A stretch of DNA of 64,000 nt from DAISKN01 sp963716925 (GCA_963716925.1 CAVQUX010000025.1:434001-498000); one strand, 5' to 3'; shown: positions 33,819 to 43,169, counted from the stretch's first letter. The notes: generated from the sequence alone by a model not told the origin. Translations and numbers: made by a program.

Positions 33819-35130
33819 GCGCCGGCTCCCGCGCCGGCGCTTCTGCTCGATCATCTGGAAGTAGGACTCGAGGCGGTTCTTGATGTTGGCCGCCGAGAAG
33901 TAGCGCGGGTCGACGAGATCGCTCTCGATGAAGCCGCCGGGCCGGCCCGACGCGCGCTCTCGACCTCGCGCAGGATGTGGAGCTGTCCGGCGCTGAAGGA
34001 GTTGCAGCTCTTGACGGAGTTGATCAGGAAGCCGTCGGCGTCGGTACTCCTCGCACGTAGCGCGCGAGCATCTCGATGCGCGTGCGGCAGGCTCAGGTTC
34101 GTGTAGCAGCCCAGGCAGTAGTCGGCCAGGCTCTCGAGCGGCCGGGTCGGGATCGTGGCGGAAGCCGGTGTCGTAGACGCCGCCGACCTTGGTGTAGGTC
34201 GAGGCCACGACCACCGCGCCCTCGTCGGCGAACATCTTCCAGAACTGGCGGAAGCTCGTCCAGTTGGGCGGGCCCTCGACCACGACGCGGAAGCGCTCGC
34301 GCTCCATGCTCGCCGTCGGGCGTGACCGGGCCCGCGCCCCTCGGCGATCCGCTCCTCGATCTCGCGCGCGCAGCGTCCCGGTAGTAGTCGACGGCCTCCT
34401 CGGTGCCGCGGAAGGCGCTGAAGATCGGGCCGATGTAGTAGACCGCGCCGAAGTAGGCGTCGATCGGCGAGGGCCGGTGCTTGCGCGGACTGCAGCACCC
34501 AGACGAGGTCGTCCTCGGCCCGCGCCGACGAGCGCAGGTGCTCGCTTCAGCCGGTCCTCGTCGTAGGCTCGCCCGGAGATCCGCTCGAGCGTCGGGATGA
34601 CCTTGCGCCGGAGCTGCTCGACGACGTAGTCGCGCATCGAGTCCGTGATCCGCCCGTCGGCCTGATAGGGCACGTGCAGCATCACCACCGGGCAGTGGTA
34701 CTCCTCGCGCAGGAGCTCGAACCACTTCATGAAGGTGAAGCAGCCGGTGTAGGAGAGCAGCAGCAGGTCGGGCTTCGGCAGGCGCTCGCCGGTGGGGCCG
34801 ACGTTGCCCGGACTTCATCATGCCGATGTCGCTCTTGACGTAGGTGCAGACGTCCTCGGAGTGGCCGAGCTTCTCGGCGACGCGCGATGTACTCGCGCGA
34901 CTTGCCGCGCATTGCCGACTGCAGCGCGTTGATCTCGGGCAGCACCGGCAGCAGGTCGAAGCTGCGGCAGCAGCTCGGTGAGGTTGCCGGGCACGAACGT
35001 GTAGACGGTCTTCTCGCCGCGTCTCGGGCGCGCGGCCAGGCGGTCGAAGTGCCGCGCGATCATCTCCTTCTGGCGGACCTGGCTCTCGTCCTTGCCGGAC
35101 GCTCGGGCTGGCGCCTGTCGGGCATGTCAT
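33815..35130 (-). CDS. bcrB: Benzoyl-CoA reductase subunit B, frame broken by extra bases
   Basis: BcrB and BcrC form the substrate-reducing module, related to 2-hydroxyacyl-CoA dehydratases. Readable parts, in order: EMIARHFDRLA, EKTVYTFVPGNLTELL, EKLGHSEDVCTYVKSDIGMM, SYTGCFTFMKWFELLREEYH, DAYFGAVYYIGPIFSAFRGT, GPPNWTSFRQFWKMFADEGA, GFLINSVKSCNSFSAGQLHI and NIKNRLESYFQMIEQKRR. Conserved cysteines of the Fe-S/active site are in CTYV, SYTGC and KSCNS. Extra bases are resolved at 35103-35106 (CC[G/A]), 34053-34056 (GT[G/C]), 34040-34043 (CG[A/C]) and 33830-33833 (CG[C/G]). Start and stop both overlap their neighbours as ATGA, which fixes the ends. Confidence 0.88.
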
Positions 35131-36326
35131 GCCTCGCTCCACAGCTTGATCGAGTCGGCGAAGGTGCCCGCCTGCTCGCGGATGACCTGGAACTGGCCGT
35201 TGTTCTCGGCGTACTTGAACGCCGTCCAGGGGATGCCCTCGCCGCTCCGAGCGCCTTGACCGCCATCGGCTGGTCGAGCAGCGCCGGGTCGCAGAAGCTC
35301 GGCGCGCAGAAGAGCACGCCCTCGGCGCCGCGCTTCGCGCACGCGCTCGACCAGGTCCGCGCCCTTCTCGCCCCGGTCGATGTAGCGCGTCGGGCTGGCG
35401 ATCGCGTCGTCGAGGAACGCCACGCACCAGGTTCGTCGAGCGGGTCGCCGTCCGAGCGGCACGTCGCGGCGCAGGAAGCGGTGCACCTGCACGAAGTCGT
35501 CGTCCACGATGTAGCAGCCGGCGCGCTCGAGCGTCTTGATGAGCCCGAGCGGCGGCTGCTCGCAGAAGGAGCCGGTGAGCACCACGCGGGCCTGGTCCAC
35601 GGGCTTGCGGTCCGGCGCGCCGTCGGCGAGCCGGCGGTAGCCGCGGAGCATCGCGGTCGACTCCTCGACCGGAAGCACCAGGCCGGCGCGCAGCACGCAG
35701 GTACAGCTCGTGGGTCGGGACCTTCCAGGGCTCCGTCGCCGGCGCAGCGCGTAGAGATCGCGCACGAGCGCGCGGTTCTCGTTGTAGGTCGCCGATCGAG
35801 CGCCGCAGCGCCTCGGCGTCGTAGGGCCGCGCGCCGCGCGTCGACGAGCTCCGCGCGAGAGCTCCTCGAGCTCGTCGCCGGTAGAAGACGCCCGCCGATC
35901 TCGCGGTCGAAGTTCTGCGGCACGTCGAGGTAGCGGACGAGCTTGCCCGGGAAACTGCATCTGCCACATGCCGGAGAGGTTGCGGATCACGTCGCAGATG
36001 GCCGGGAACAGCATGCCGTCGAGGCAGTCGAGGCTGCCGTTCAGCCCGAGCTCGATGCGTGCTGCGCGGGATGTGGCAGATGTAGGACTGGTAGTAGGCG
36101 TCGCCGCGGATGATCTCGAGGTCGTCGCCGCCGCCCATGAGCCCGACCGGCAGCACGCCCTGCGCGTGCAGCAGCTCGCGCGGCACGTAGATCGGCATGT
36201 AGCCGATCGCCAGGCCGCCGGTGCTCGCTCTTCCACTCGCGCACCGCGCCCAGCCGGTAGTCCCGGTAGAGCGCCTCGGCGCGCGCCGCGAGGTCCGGGG
36301 CGCTCCTGCAGTCGCTCCCAGCTCAA
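35127..36326 (-). CDS. bcrC: Benzoyl-CoA reductase subunit C, frame broken by extra bases
   Basis: Second subunit of the substrate-reducing module. Readable parts are LSWERLQE, REWK, GLAIGYMPIYVPRELLHAQG, DAYYQSYICHIPRST, GSLDCLDGMLFPAICDVIRN, LRAGLVLPVEESTAMLRGYR, VVLTGSFCEQPPLGLIKTLE and AFKYAENNGQFQVIREQAGT. Cysteines in YICHIP, LDCLDG and GSFCEQ match Fe-S/active-site positions of this fold. The order bcrC-bcrB-bcrA-bcrD equals that of known class I clusters, including bzdNOPQ. Extra bases are resolved at 36229-36232 (AA[G/A]) and 36057-36060 (AC[G/C]). The start is a TTG overlapping the dch stop as TTGA; the stop overlaps the bcrB ATG. Confidence 0.88.
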   Translation of the reverse strand: MSWERLQERPGPRGARRGALPGLPAGRGARVEERAPAAWRSATCRSTCRASCCTRRACCRSGSWAAATTSRSSAATPTTSPTSATSRAARIELGLNGSLDCLDGMLFPAICDVIRNLSGMWQMQFPGQARPLPRRAAELRPRDRRASSTGDELEELSRGARRRAARGPTTPRRCGARSATYNENRALVRDLYALRRRRSPGRSRPTSCTCVLRAGLVLPVEESTAMLRGYRRLADGAPDRKPVDQARVVLTGSFCEQPPLGLIKTLERAGCYIVDDDFVQVHRFLRRDVPLGRRPARRTWCVAFLDDAIASPTRYIDRGEKGADLVERVREARRRGRALLRAELLRPGAARPADGGQGARSGEGIPWTAFKYAENNGQFQVIREQAGTFADSIKLWSEA

Positions 36327-37119
36327 CGGTTCCTCCACTCCGGCGGGCGCTTCTCGAGGAACGCCCGGAGGCCCTCGACGGCATCGTCGCGTCGCCATCA
36401 GCTCGTCGCAGGTAGAGACGCTCGAGACGCGCGAGGTCCGTCTGCGAGCCGCTCGTCGAGAGCGGAAGCCGCAGCGGCGCGCACCGCGAAGCGCAGGCTC
36501 GAGGCCGAGCGCGGCAGGAGGTGCTCTCGCGCCCAGGCCGAGCGCCGCCTCGCTCGGGATCGTCGGCGACGTCGTCCACCAGGCCCAGGCGCAGCGCCTC
36601 CTCCGCGCCGAGCGATCCGTCCGCTGAGGCAGCAGGTCCTCCGCGTGCGCGCGGCCCACGCGCTCCGCCAGGATCGAGCGAGGCGACCGGCGCGAACACA
36701 CCCAGCGCGATCTCGGGCTGGCCGAGGCGCGCGTCGGGCGCGGCGAAGACGCGGTGGCAGAAGCTCACCAGCTCGAGGCCGCCGCCGAGGCACTGCCCGC
36801 GCACGGCGGCGAGCGTCGGCACGCGAGCCGCGACCATGGCGCGGAACAGCCCGTGGAATCGCGGAAGCATCGCCCGCCACCTCTCCGGGCAGGTGCTCCT
36901 GCACGCTGGCTCCGAAGGAGAAAGTCCCTGCCCTTGCCCTCCAGGCAAGATCGCCTTGACCTCGCGAGCGTTCGCGGCTTTCTCGAAGAGGGCGACCAGC
37001 GCATCGATGAGCGCCGAGTCGAGGACGTTGCCCTTCGAGCCCGACAGCACCACGTCGCCAGCACCGCCCCGTCTTCCAGCCGCTCGACCCGCACCGGCCC
37101 GGTCTCGACCTGGCGTCAT
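36323..37119 (-). CDS. dch: Cyclohexa-1,5-dienecarbonyl-CoA hydratase, frame broken by extra bases
   Basis: This crotonase-fold hydratase adds water to the diene formed by benzoyl-CoA reductase, giving 6-hydroxycyclohex-1-ene-1-carbonyl-CoA. Readable parts are VVLSGSKGNVLDSALIDALV, AANAREVKAILL, LPRFHGLFRAMVAARVPTLA, VRGQCLGGGLELVSFCHRVF (oxyanion-hole region) and APDARLGQPEIALGVFAPVA, with the restored end DDAVEGLRAFLEKRPPEW. One extra base is resolved at 36389-36392 (AC[G/C], threonine). The expected length, about 258 residues, fits Dch. The assignment from the general crotonase fold to Dch rests on the neighbours. The ATG overlaps the oah stop as ATGA. Confidence 0.85.
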
Positions 37120-38241
37120 CGGGGACCCACTCCTTCCATTCCGTGCGCTTTCGTGCAGGCTCTCCTCGATGAGCTCGTCGGACCAGACCGCGCCTTCGGC
37201 GAGCCGCCGGCGCAGCAGCAGGAAATCGACCTCGCGGCAGGTCTTTCGTTCCCTCGTGGAACGCGCGGAAGCCCGCGCGGCCCTCGGTCATCATGTTGAG
37301 GCCGAGCCAGGCCCGGTTGGTCTCGCGGTTGCGGTCCCAGTGCTCGAGCTTGTGCTTGCGCACGCTCTCGATGGTCTTGGTGAGACAGCCCGGCATGGTC
37401 ATGGCGAGCTGGTAGACGAGGCGCGTCGACCTCGCGGTCGAGCCGCGACAGGTCGACCGGTCCCGCGCGCCAGCGACTCTTCTTCGCCTCGTGCGGGCCT
37501 CGCCCTTCTTGGGCTCGCCGTAGACGAGCTCGCCCGTGTCGTCGAGCCAGCGGTCGGTCACGACCAGCGGGTTCGGCACGAAAGCGCCGTCGACCTTCAG
37601 CGCCGGGCACGATCCGCGTCAGCAGGCCGAGCCGGTAGCGCCTTGTGCGCGCTCCACTGCTCGCAGAGCGTGCAGCTCTCCATCGCCGCCTCGACTGCCG
37701 ACGAAGAGCGGCAGGAAGTCCGTGCTGCCGCCGTCGGGCGCCGAGCCGTGCCGCGGGCCGGCCTGGCCGAAGATCGCCAGGTCCTGGGCGACGGAGAAGT
37801 CGCAGGCCATGCCGATCTCCTGGCCGCCGCCGATGCGCATGCCGTTGACGCGGCAGATCACCGGCTTGTCGCAGGTCGAGGATCGCGCTCACCATGTCGT
37901 TGAAGAGCCGCATGTACTGCCGGTACTCCTCCGGCCGGCCGGCGTAGTACTCGGCGTACTCCGCTGGTGTTGCCGCCGGTGCAGAAGGCGCGGTCGCCGG
38001 CGCCGGTGAAGACCACGGCCACGGCGCGCGCGGTCGTTCGAGGCGCGGCGCATGCCCAGGATCACGCCCTTCACCATCTCGGTGGTGTAGGAGTTGAGCT
38101 GCGATGCGGTTGTCGAGCGTGATGCGCACGACGTGCAGCCCTTCGACCCGGCGGCCCTCGGGATCGCTTCAACGGCGACTCGTCGTAGAGGACGCCCGGC
38201 ATGGGCGGCGCCCTCGTCAGATCGTGGTTCTTGAGTTCCAT
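37116..38241 (-). CDS. oah: 6-Oxocyclohex-1-ene-1-carbonyl-CoA hydrolase, frame broken by extra bases
   Basis: This ring-opening enzyme (Oah/BamA) converts 6-oxocyclohex-1-ene-1-carbonyl-CoA to 3-hydroxypimeloyl-CoA and is the standard marker for anaerobic aromatic degradation. Readable parts are MELKNHDLTRAPPMPGVLYD, VRITLDNRIAAQL, EYAEYYAGRPEEYRQYMRLF, VICRVNGMRIGGGQEIGMAC, FSVAQDLAIFGQAGPRHGSA, GGSTDFLPLFVG, LVYQLAMTMPGCLTKTIESV and NRAWLGLNMMTEGRAGFRAF. Several frame changes occur; ends are fixed by the ATG at 38241, one base after the had stop, and the TGA at 37116 overlapping dch. Length fits the family at about 370 residues after correction. Confidence 0.9.
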
Positions 38242-38242
38242 G

Positions 38243-39321
38243 TCAGCTCTCCGGAACGAGAACGAGGCGGCGCGGACAGCCTCCGCGCTTGCAGCGTCTT
38301 CGAACGTGTCGTTGATGGAGGCGAGAGGCCGCTTCTCGATGAACGGGGCAATCCGGACCCTTCCCGAGAGAACCAGGTCCAGCGCCCGGATAGTGCTCGG
38401 GCAGGCAGCCCCAGTTGCCTTCGGCCGTCGGCGTCGAACGCCATCAGGTTCGAGAGCCGGACTTCCACGGTCTCCGGCGTGAAGCCGACGACCCCGAGGT
38501 AGCCTCCGTGGCCGAGCAGCGCGAACGCCGTCGCCTGGCCCGCGGCCGTCCCCGAGGTCTCGAAGATCTTCTGGCGCCAGGTCGGGACGCCGTGCTTCTT
38601 CGCGCAGGTCCCGCACGGCGGCCTTCAGCTCCTTGGCGTCGAGAACGTCGGCTCGCAGCGTGAGCGCGGCTCCGTATCGTCGAGATCGCCTCGAGCCGCG
38701 CGGGGTCGACGTCGATGGCGACGACGTGCGCACCGAGGGCCGCCGCGATCTGGACGCCGAAGCCGCCCGACGCCGCCGACGCCCACGAAGACCGCGAGGT
38801 CGGCCGCCTCCGAGACCGCTGCGCGCGATCGCCTGGTACGGCGTCGATACGGCGTCGGCGACGACCGAGAGCGAGGCGAGGTCCACGCCGGCGGGATTGA
38901 GGCGCGCGTCCGCGAGATCCGGCACCGTGCAGAGGCCGCGCGCCGGCACCCGCACGTGGGAGCCGAATCCGCCGTGCACGTCGTTTCCGGGAAAGATCTG
39001 GCGCGGGCAGATCGAACCGCGCCCGGCACGGCAGGCCTCGCAGGTTCCGCAGGGAATCACCGCGGGGACGACGACGTTCCGGCCCACCCACGATTCCGCC
39101 CCGGCTCCGGCCTCAACCACCCGGCCGCTGATCTCGTGGCCGAGACAAAGGGGGAAACCGTGCTTGGTCGGCACGCCGTCGTAGAAGAAACCGAGATCGG
39201 TGTGACAGACGCCGCAACCGGCGACGCGGATGAGAACTTCGCCGGGTCCCGCGGCCTCCTCGCGCTCCGTTCGGACCATCGGCTCACCCTGCCGGTGAAC
39301 CATCCACGAAACCACGCGCAT
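38243..39321 (-). CDS. had: 6-Hydroxycyclohex-1-ene-1-carbonyl-CoA dehydrogenase, frame broken in second half
   Basis: This zinc-type medium-chain dehydrogenase oxidises the Dch product to the 6-oxo compound with NAD. The first 170 codons read cleanly: AGCGVCHTDLGFFYDGVPTK, LGHEISGRVVEAGAGAESWV, VIPCGTCEACRAGRGSIC (structural zinc) and GGFGSHVRVPARGLC. From 38811 down there are eight extra bases: 38808-38811, 38765-38768, 38680-38683, 38595-38598, 38429-38432, 38389-38392, 38298-38301 and 38291-38294. Each is a synonymous wobble pair. Removing them gives VFVGVGGVGGFGVQIA, FDATAEGNWGCLPEHYRALD and RRLVLVPES, and a length of 1071 bases (356 residues). An AGGAGCT ribosome site precedes the ATG. 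First gene of the operon. Confidence 0.9.
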
Positions 39322-39463
39322 GGGTGCGAGCTCCTGAAAGCCCGATTTGCAAAAGCAGGACCAAACCGCAATCCGCGCGAATCCGCGACTTCAACCGGCC
39401 GCTCGAGCTCCCCGGGCAAAACCCAGCGTCATTTCTCTCAAGCCCTGGGCCGAAAGGCGCAGT

Positions 39464-40135
39464 TCAGCTCCCGAGCGCGCGAGGAAAGAGGATGTTGTTC
39501 TCCAGGTGGATGTGCTGGTGAAGCTCCTTCTCCAGCGCGGCAAGGCCGTGCCACAGGGCTCGCCAGGTGTTGCAGGCTCGAGGCGGCACCTCGTAGTCGT
39601 TGGTGATCTCGCGGAGCCGCTTCAGCGCCGCACCCACCTGCTCGTGCTCCTCCTTCATGACCGCAACCGGGCCGTCCGCAAGAAATCCCTGTCCCCGCTG
39701 AATCATGGGAAAGAGAATCTGCTCCTCCTTCTCCATGTGCGGCTCGAGGTCTGCCCTGATTCCAAGGTAAACGGCGAGGAGTTCCGTCAGCATCTCGGGC
39801 TCCTTGTCTGCATGAACCTGGAGGACTTTGCGAGCCATTGCCTCGAGCCTCGGAAGCTCTTCCTTGAGCGGCTGGTGATAGGCCACGAGAATGTGCGTCA
39901 CCAGGTCCGGAAGAGGCGCCACGCTCCAGCACTCCCCGGCGCCGGCCACGGGATCCAATTCACGCTGTATCTCCTCGGCCACGCTCTCCGCGTCCAGTCC
40001 TCGGCTCTCGCAGGCCTCGGCGAGCGGAACACCTCCGCCGCAGCAATAATCGATGCCGTAGCGGGCGAAGACACGCGTCGAAATCGGGTGCTCGGTCGCG
40101 ATGCGACCGACCTGACTGGTTCCATCGATGTTCAT
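39464..40135 (-). CDS. ric: Iron-sulfur cluster repair di-iron protein (RIC/ScdA/YtfE family)
   Basis: This 223-residue protein has the RIC signature: an N-terminal DUF542 domain with YGIDYCCGGG (CC motif, residues 26-35) and a C-terminal hemerythrin-like di-iron domain with HILVAYHQPL, HMEKEEQILFP, MKEEHEQVG and HQHIHLENNILFP. RIC proteins repair Fe-S clusters damaged by nitric oxide or oxidants. It is encoded just upstream of the benzoyl-CoA operon, whose reductase has fragile Fe-S centres, and 142 bases separate its stop from the had start. Its start overlaps the tetR stop as ATGA. Confidence 0.9.
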   Translation of the reverse strand: MNIDGTSQVGRIATEHPISTRVFARYGIDYCCGGGVPLAEACESRGLDAESVAEEIQRELDPVAGAGECWSVAPLPDLVTHILVAYHQPLKEELPRLEAMARKVLQVHADKEPEMLTELLAVYLGIRADLEPHMEKEEQILFPMIQRGQGFLADGPVAVMKEEHEQVGAALKRLREITNDYEVPPRACNTWRALWHGLAALEKELHQHIHLENNILFPRALGS

Positions 40136-40782
40136 TTCTTTCTCTCCTTCGAAATCAGTTTCAGTCTTTGTCCCGTTCCCCGTCCGGGTGGCGCGAGCAT
40201 GCGCATCAGACCCTCCAGAACGCGTTCCGGTCCGACCTTCCGGGAGCCCCTCGCCAGCCGGTGAATCCCCGGCATTCCCACGAGCGCGTGGATCGTTCCC
40301 GCGACCGCGACCAGAAGAGCCTCCGGCTCGATGTCTTTTCGAATGCTGCCCTGGCGGGCTCCCTCCTGAATGGCATCCAGCAGAAATCGACGCGACCGCG
40401 ACACGAACTCCTGCAGCGAGTCCACGGCATCGCCCGGCAGCACCAGGAGCGCCTGCTCCGAGCGCACGAGCCAGGCGAGCCCTGGATCCCAGCTGAGAGC
40501 CTTCACGCGATTCCGGGCAAGCGCCGAGATCCGGTCGAGAGGAGAGAGCGCGCCGTCGGGAAACGTGGATTCCATCTTCTCCAGTCCCTGCCGGACCGCT
40601 TCCCGGAGAACGTCGTCGAGCGTCGCGAAGTGGCGGAACAGCGCTCCGGTGGTGAGAGCCACCTCCTGAGCGAGGTTCGCCGTGGTCAGGGCGGTCACCC
40701 CCTGCCGACCCACGATCCGCAAAGCCGCCTCTCCGATCTGCTGGCGCCTCTCGGCGGCGGGCCTTCGCATTCGTACTGCCAT
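40132..40782 (-). CDS. TetR-family transcriptional regulator
   Basis: This 216-residue protein has an N-terminal TetR helix-turn-helix (RRQQIGEAALRIVGRQGVTA to TTGALFRHFATLDDVLREAV, residues 12-66) and a helical ligand domain. It overlaps ric by four bases, so it forms one operon with it. The perfect palindrome GTAAGTAATTACTTAC lies 13-28 bases upstream of its ATG and is the likely self-operator. Because the benzoyl-CoA genes follow on the same strand, it could also control them; an aromatic acyl-CoA or NO-related signal is conceivable, but no ligand is indicated by the sequence. Confidence 0.88.
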   Translation of the reverse strand: MAVRMRRPAAERRQQIGEAALRIVGRQGVTALTTANLAQEVALTTGALFRHFATLDDVLREAVRQGLEKMESTFPDGALSPLDRISALARNRVKALSWDPGLAWLVRSEQALLVLPGDAVDSLQEFVSRSRRFLLDAIQEGARQGSIRKDIEPEALLVAVAGTIHALVGMPGIHRLARGSRKVGPERVLEGLMRMLAPPGRGTGQRLKLISKERKK

Positions 40783-40794
40783 GGTGGTAGTATT

Positions 40795-40810
40795 GTAAGT
40801 AATTACTTAC
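40795..40810. promoter_or_regulatory. Perfect 16-bp palindrome, likely TetR operator
   Basis: GTAAGTAATTACTTAC is a perfect inverted repeat 13 bases upstream of the TetR-family ATG. It is strikingly AT-rich in this GC-rich region. Half-sites GTAAGT/ACTTAC are separated by four bases. Confidence 0.7.
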
Positions 40811-40922
40811 TTGCGTGTCAAGGAAGGAGACGCCGCGTGCCCGTCCGGACCGTCATCGAGCCCTTCAAGATCAGGACCGTCGAACCAATCCGCTGGACCA
40901 CCCGGGCCGAGCGAAGCTCGCA

Positions 40923-41570
40923 TCACGCTGCTGGCGTCGTGGCGTCGTGCTTCAGCGCCGCGCGGGCTTCCGCCCGGCGCTTGAGACCGAGAAGCATTTT
41001 GCGCGTCATGATGAATGCGGCGGGTTCGAGGACGCTCATGAAGAGCGTCGAACCGACCGTTCTTGGGACATGAGCGCGGTTGCGCGATACGAGACGGGTC
41101 CGCCGTTCGTCGACCGGATACAGCCCGAACTGCCACATCCACTGAAATCCGTCGCTCTCGCCGGCCAGAACGAGCGTACGGAATGGTTCGAAGGCCTTCA
41201 CCGGAAAGCCGGCGCCACGGCCGACCGGAATGACGTCACCGACCTCGAGTCGCTGAAATTCCGGAAGGACGCGCTCCGCGCTCGGGGCATCGAGAAAACC
41301 GAACAAGCGGTCGAGCCAGTCGTAGCTGTACAACCCGCCGCGCCGATACCCCATTTGCAGGAGCCACGGCCAGATATCGGCAGCCGGCGCGTCGACGGTC
41401 ACCGCCAGCGTCGTTTCGTAGGTCGCACGCGGGACCTCCGCGTCTCCTAGCATGGCCCGCTCGATCTCCGCGTCGGTCGCGCCCCAGTGTCGATACCAGC
41501 GTCGGATCGGAATCCAGTACGTCAGTCCGACGCCGAGAACTATTACGAGCGTCACGAGGCCAGGAGTCAT
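40923..41570 (-). CDS. SRPBCC-fold protein with N-terminal membrane anchor
   Basis: This protein of about 215 residues starts with one membrane segment (LVTLVIVLGVGLTYWIPI), followed by an SRPBCC/START-like domain: TTLAVTVDAPAADIWPWLLQ, MGYRRGGLYSYDWLDRLFGF, LEVGDVIPVGRG and MWQFGLYPVDERRTRLVSRN. Such domains bind hydrophobic ligands; no ligand is known here. The start at 41570 was chosen over 41603 because it begins the membrane segment. It is transcribed divergently from the radical SAM gene. Confidence 0.78.
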   Translation of the reverse strand: MTPGLVTLVIVLGVGLTYWIPIRRWYRHWGATDAEIERAMLGDAEVPRATYETTLAVTVDAPAADIWPWLLQMGYRRGGLYSYDWLDRLFGFLDAPSAERVLPEFQRLEVGDVIPVGRGAGFPVKAFEPFRTLVLAGESDGFQWMWQFGLYPVDERRTRLVSRNRAHVPRTVGSTLFMSVLEPAAFIMTRKMLLGLKRRAEARAALKHDATTPAA

Positions 41571-41681
41571 GGCACCCTCTCTTGTCCTCCATCGGACCTG
41601 CAATCTTCGTGCTCATTGCTTCCACGAATCCGAGCACGTTGAGCGACCGAACTCCGCAACAAGGTGTGTCGATTCCTCCGC

Positions 41682-41687
41682 TATACT
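41682..41687 (+). promoter_or_regulatory. Possible -10 box of the radical SAM gene
   Basis: TATACT lies 22 bases before the ATG at 41709, matching the -10 consensus in five of six positions. No good -35 hexamer is at the usual distance. Confidence 0.3.
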
Positions 41688-41708
41688 GATCTTGACTGGA
41701 GTCGAGTC

Positions 41709-43060
41709 ATGGGAGATGACGAAAGCGGAGCGACGCGCGTCGCCGCCTGTGCGGGGCTCCTCGACCGAGCGGAACCGGAGGTCGGCAACTACTTCGTCTC
41801 GACCTATCCCCCGTTCTCCTGCTGGAGCAAAGCTGCCGTCGACTCTTACCGGCGCCGCCTGACTCAGCCCCCCGCGTCTGCCGACGTGCCGCTGGGCTTG
41901 TACGTGCACATTCCGTTCTGTGTGGAGCGCTGTCAGTACTGCTATTACCTTTCCCACGACGACCAATCCGGCGAGATCGACTCCTACCTGGCGGCGCTGG
42001 CGGCGGAGTGGGCGCGCTACGCCAGTGCGCCCGCCGTGGCGGGGCGGCCGCTCGGGTTCGTCTACTTCGGCGGGGGCACTCCTTCGATCCTGTCGGTTGC
42101 GCGGCTGCGGTCGCTCGCCCGGGCGCTCCAGCGATCCTCGTCCTGGACCGACGCCCGCGAGATCACCTTCGAATGCGCCCCCAAGAGCGTAACCGCCGAC
42201 AAGGCCCGGGCACTCCGCGATCTCGGCGTCACGCGCCTGAGCCTCGGCGTGCAGCAGCTCGACGACACGGTCCTCGCCGCAACGGACGGGTCCACCTCAC
42301 CGCCGATGTCGAGCGCGCGTACGAGCAAATCCGGCGTGGAGGATTCGACATCGTCAACCTGGATCTGATGGTCGGGCTCGTGGGCGAAACCGAGGAGTCG
42401 TTCTTCACCAGCCTGGAGCGGGTCATCGGCCTCCGGCCCGAAAGCGTCACGATCTACCAGCTCGAGATCCCCCTGAACACGCCGCTCTACCGGTCGCTGC
42501 AGGCGGCCGTACCGGCGGCGCCGCCAGCCTCATGGGACGTCAAGCATTCGCGGCTCGGCGCCGCGATGGCGCGCCTCGAGGCCGCCGGGTACACGTTCCG
42601 CAGCGCCTATTCCGCCGTGCTCGACCCGGCGCGCCACCCGTTCGTCTACCAGGACGCGCAGTACCATGGCGCGGACCTCGTCGGGATCGGCGCGTCGGCG
42701 TTCTCGCATCTGGGCGGCGTCAACCAGCAGAACCTGGCGTCGCTCGCCGCCTATCTCGACGCGGCCCGGCGCGACGTTCCTCCCTTCGGACGGGCGTACG
42801 CGCTTTCGGAGCGCGAGCGGCTCGTGCGGGAGTTCGTCCTGCAACTCAAGCTCGGCTACGCGGAGAGACGCTACTTCGGGGAGAAGTTCCAAACCGACCT
42901 GCTCGAGTCGTTCGCCGAGCCCCTCGCCGAAGCCTGCCGCCGAGGGTGGATTCAGATCGGCGATGAGGCGGTCACGGTGACGCGCGAAGGCCTGGTGCGC
43001 GTCGACCGCTGGCTACCGGCGTTCTACTTGCCGGAGCACCAGAACGTCCGGTACTCGTAG
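41709..43060 (+). CDS. HemW/coproporphyrinogen-oxidase-like radical SAM protein (one frame break)
   Basis: This protein of about 449 residues has the radical SAM Cys motif CVERCQYC (Cys71, 75, 78) after LYVHIPF, then FVYFGGGTPSIL, LSLGVQQLDDTVL, NGRVHLTADVERAYEQIRRG, NLDLMVGLVGETEESF and GIGASAFSHLGGVNQQN. It resembles HemN/HemW enzymes: HemN oxidises coproporphyrinogen III anaerobically, HemW inserts haem. The usual fourth residue after the motif is replaced by Tyr-Tyr, so exact function is open. The frame breaks at 42273-42280. Two wobble doublets there (CT[C/G], CC[G/C]) or one missing base would restore it; the total minus two is divisible by three. Confidence 0.82.
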
Positions 43061-43169
43061 GCCACGAAGCGACGGGGCCACGCTTGCGCGATCAAGACCG
43101 GCACCCCCATCCGCCGTTCGCGGCCGTGGCACGGGACTTGCAAATCTTCGCGCTTCATGGAGGTGACCG

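Noticed and set aside
31619..38243. Calling the bcr genes pseudogenes
   Set aside because: Breaks are single extra bases in the wobble position with synonymous alternatives, and protein motifs between them are perfectly conserved. Decay would give non-synonymous changes, deletions and stops as well.
31619..38811. Homopolymer sequencing errors as the cause of the breaks
   Set aside because: The sites are mostly not homopolymers (GTGC, TCGA, GAAG, TATC), are all insertions and follow codon phase, which homopolymer error would not.
31619..38811. Programmed +1 frameshifting or RNA editing across the operon
   Set aside because: There is no shared slippery motif or structure, and the density is too high and too strictly synonymous. 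Allele merging explains it more simply. Read data would settle it.
39322..39463. FNR/Dnr-type box upstream of had
   Set aside because: No TTGAT-N4-ATCAA-like palindrome was found in the 142 bases between ric and had.
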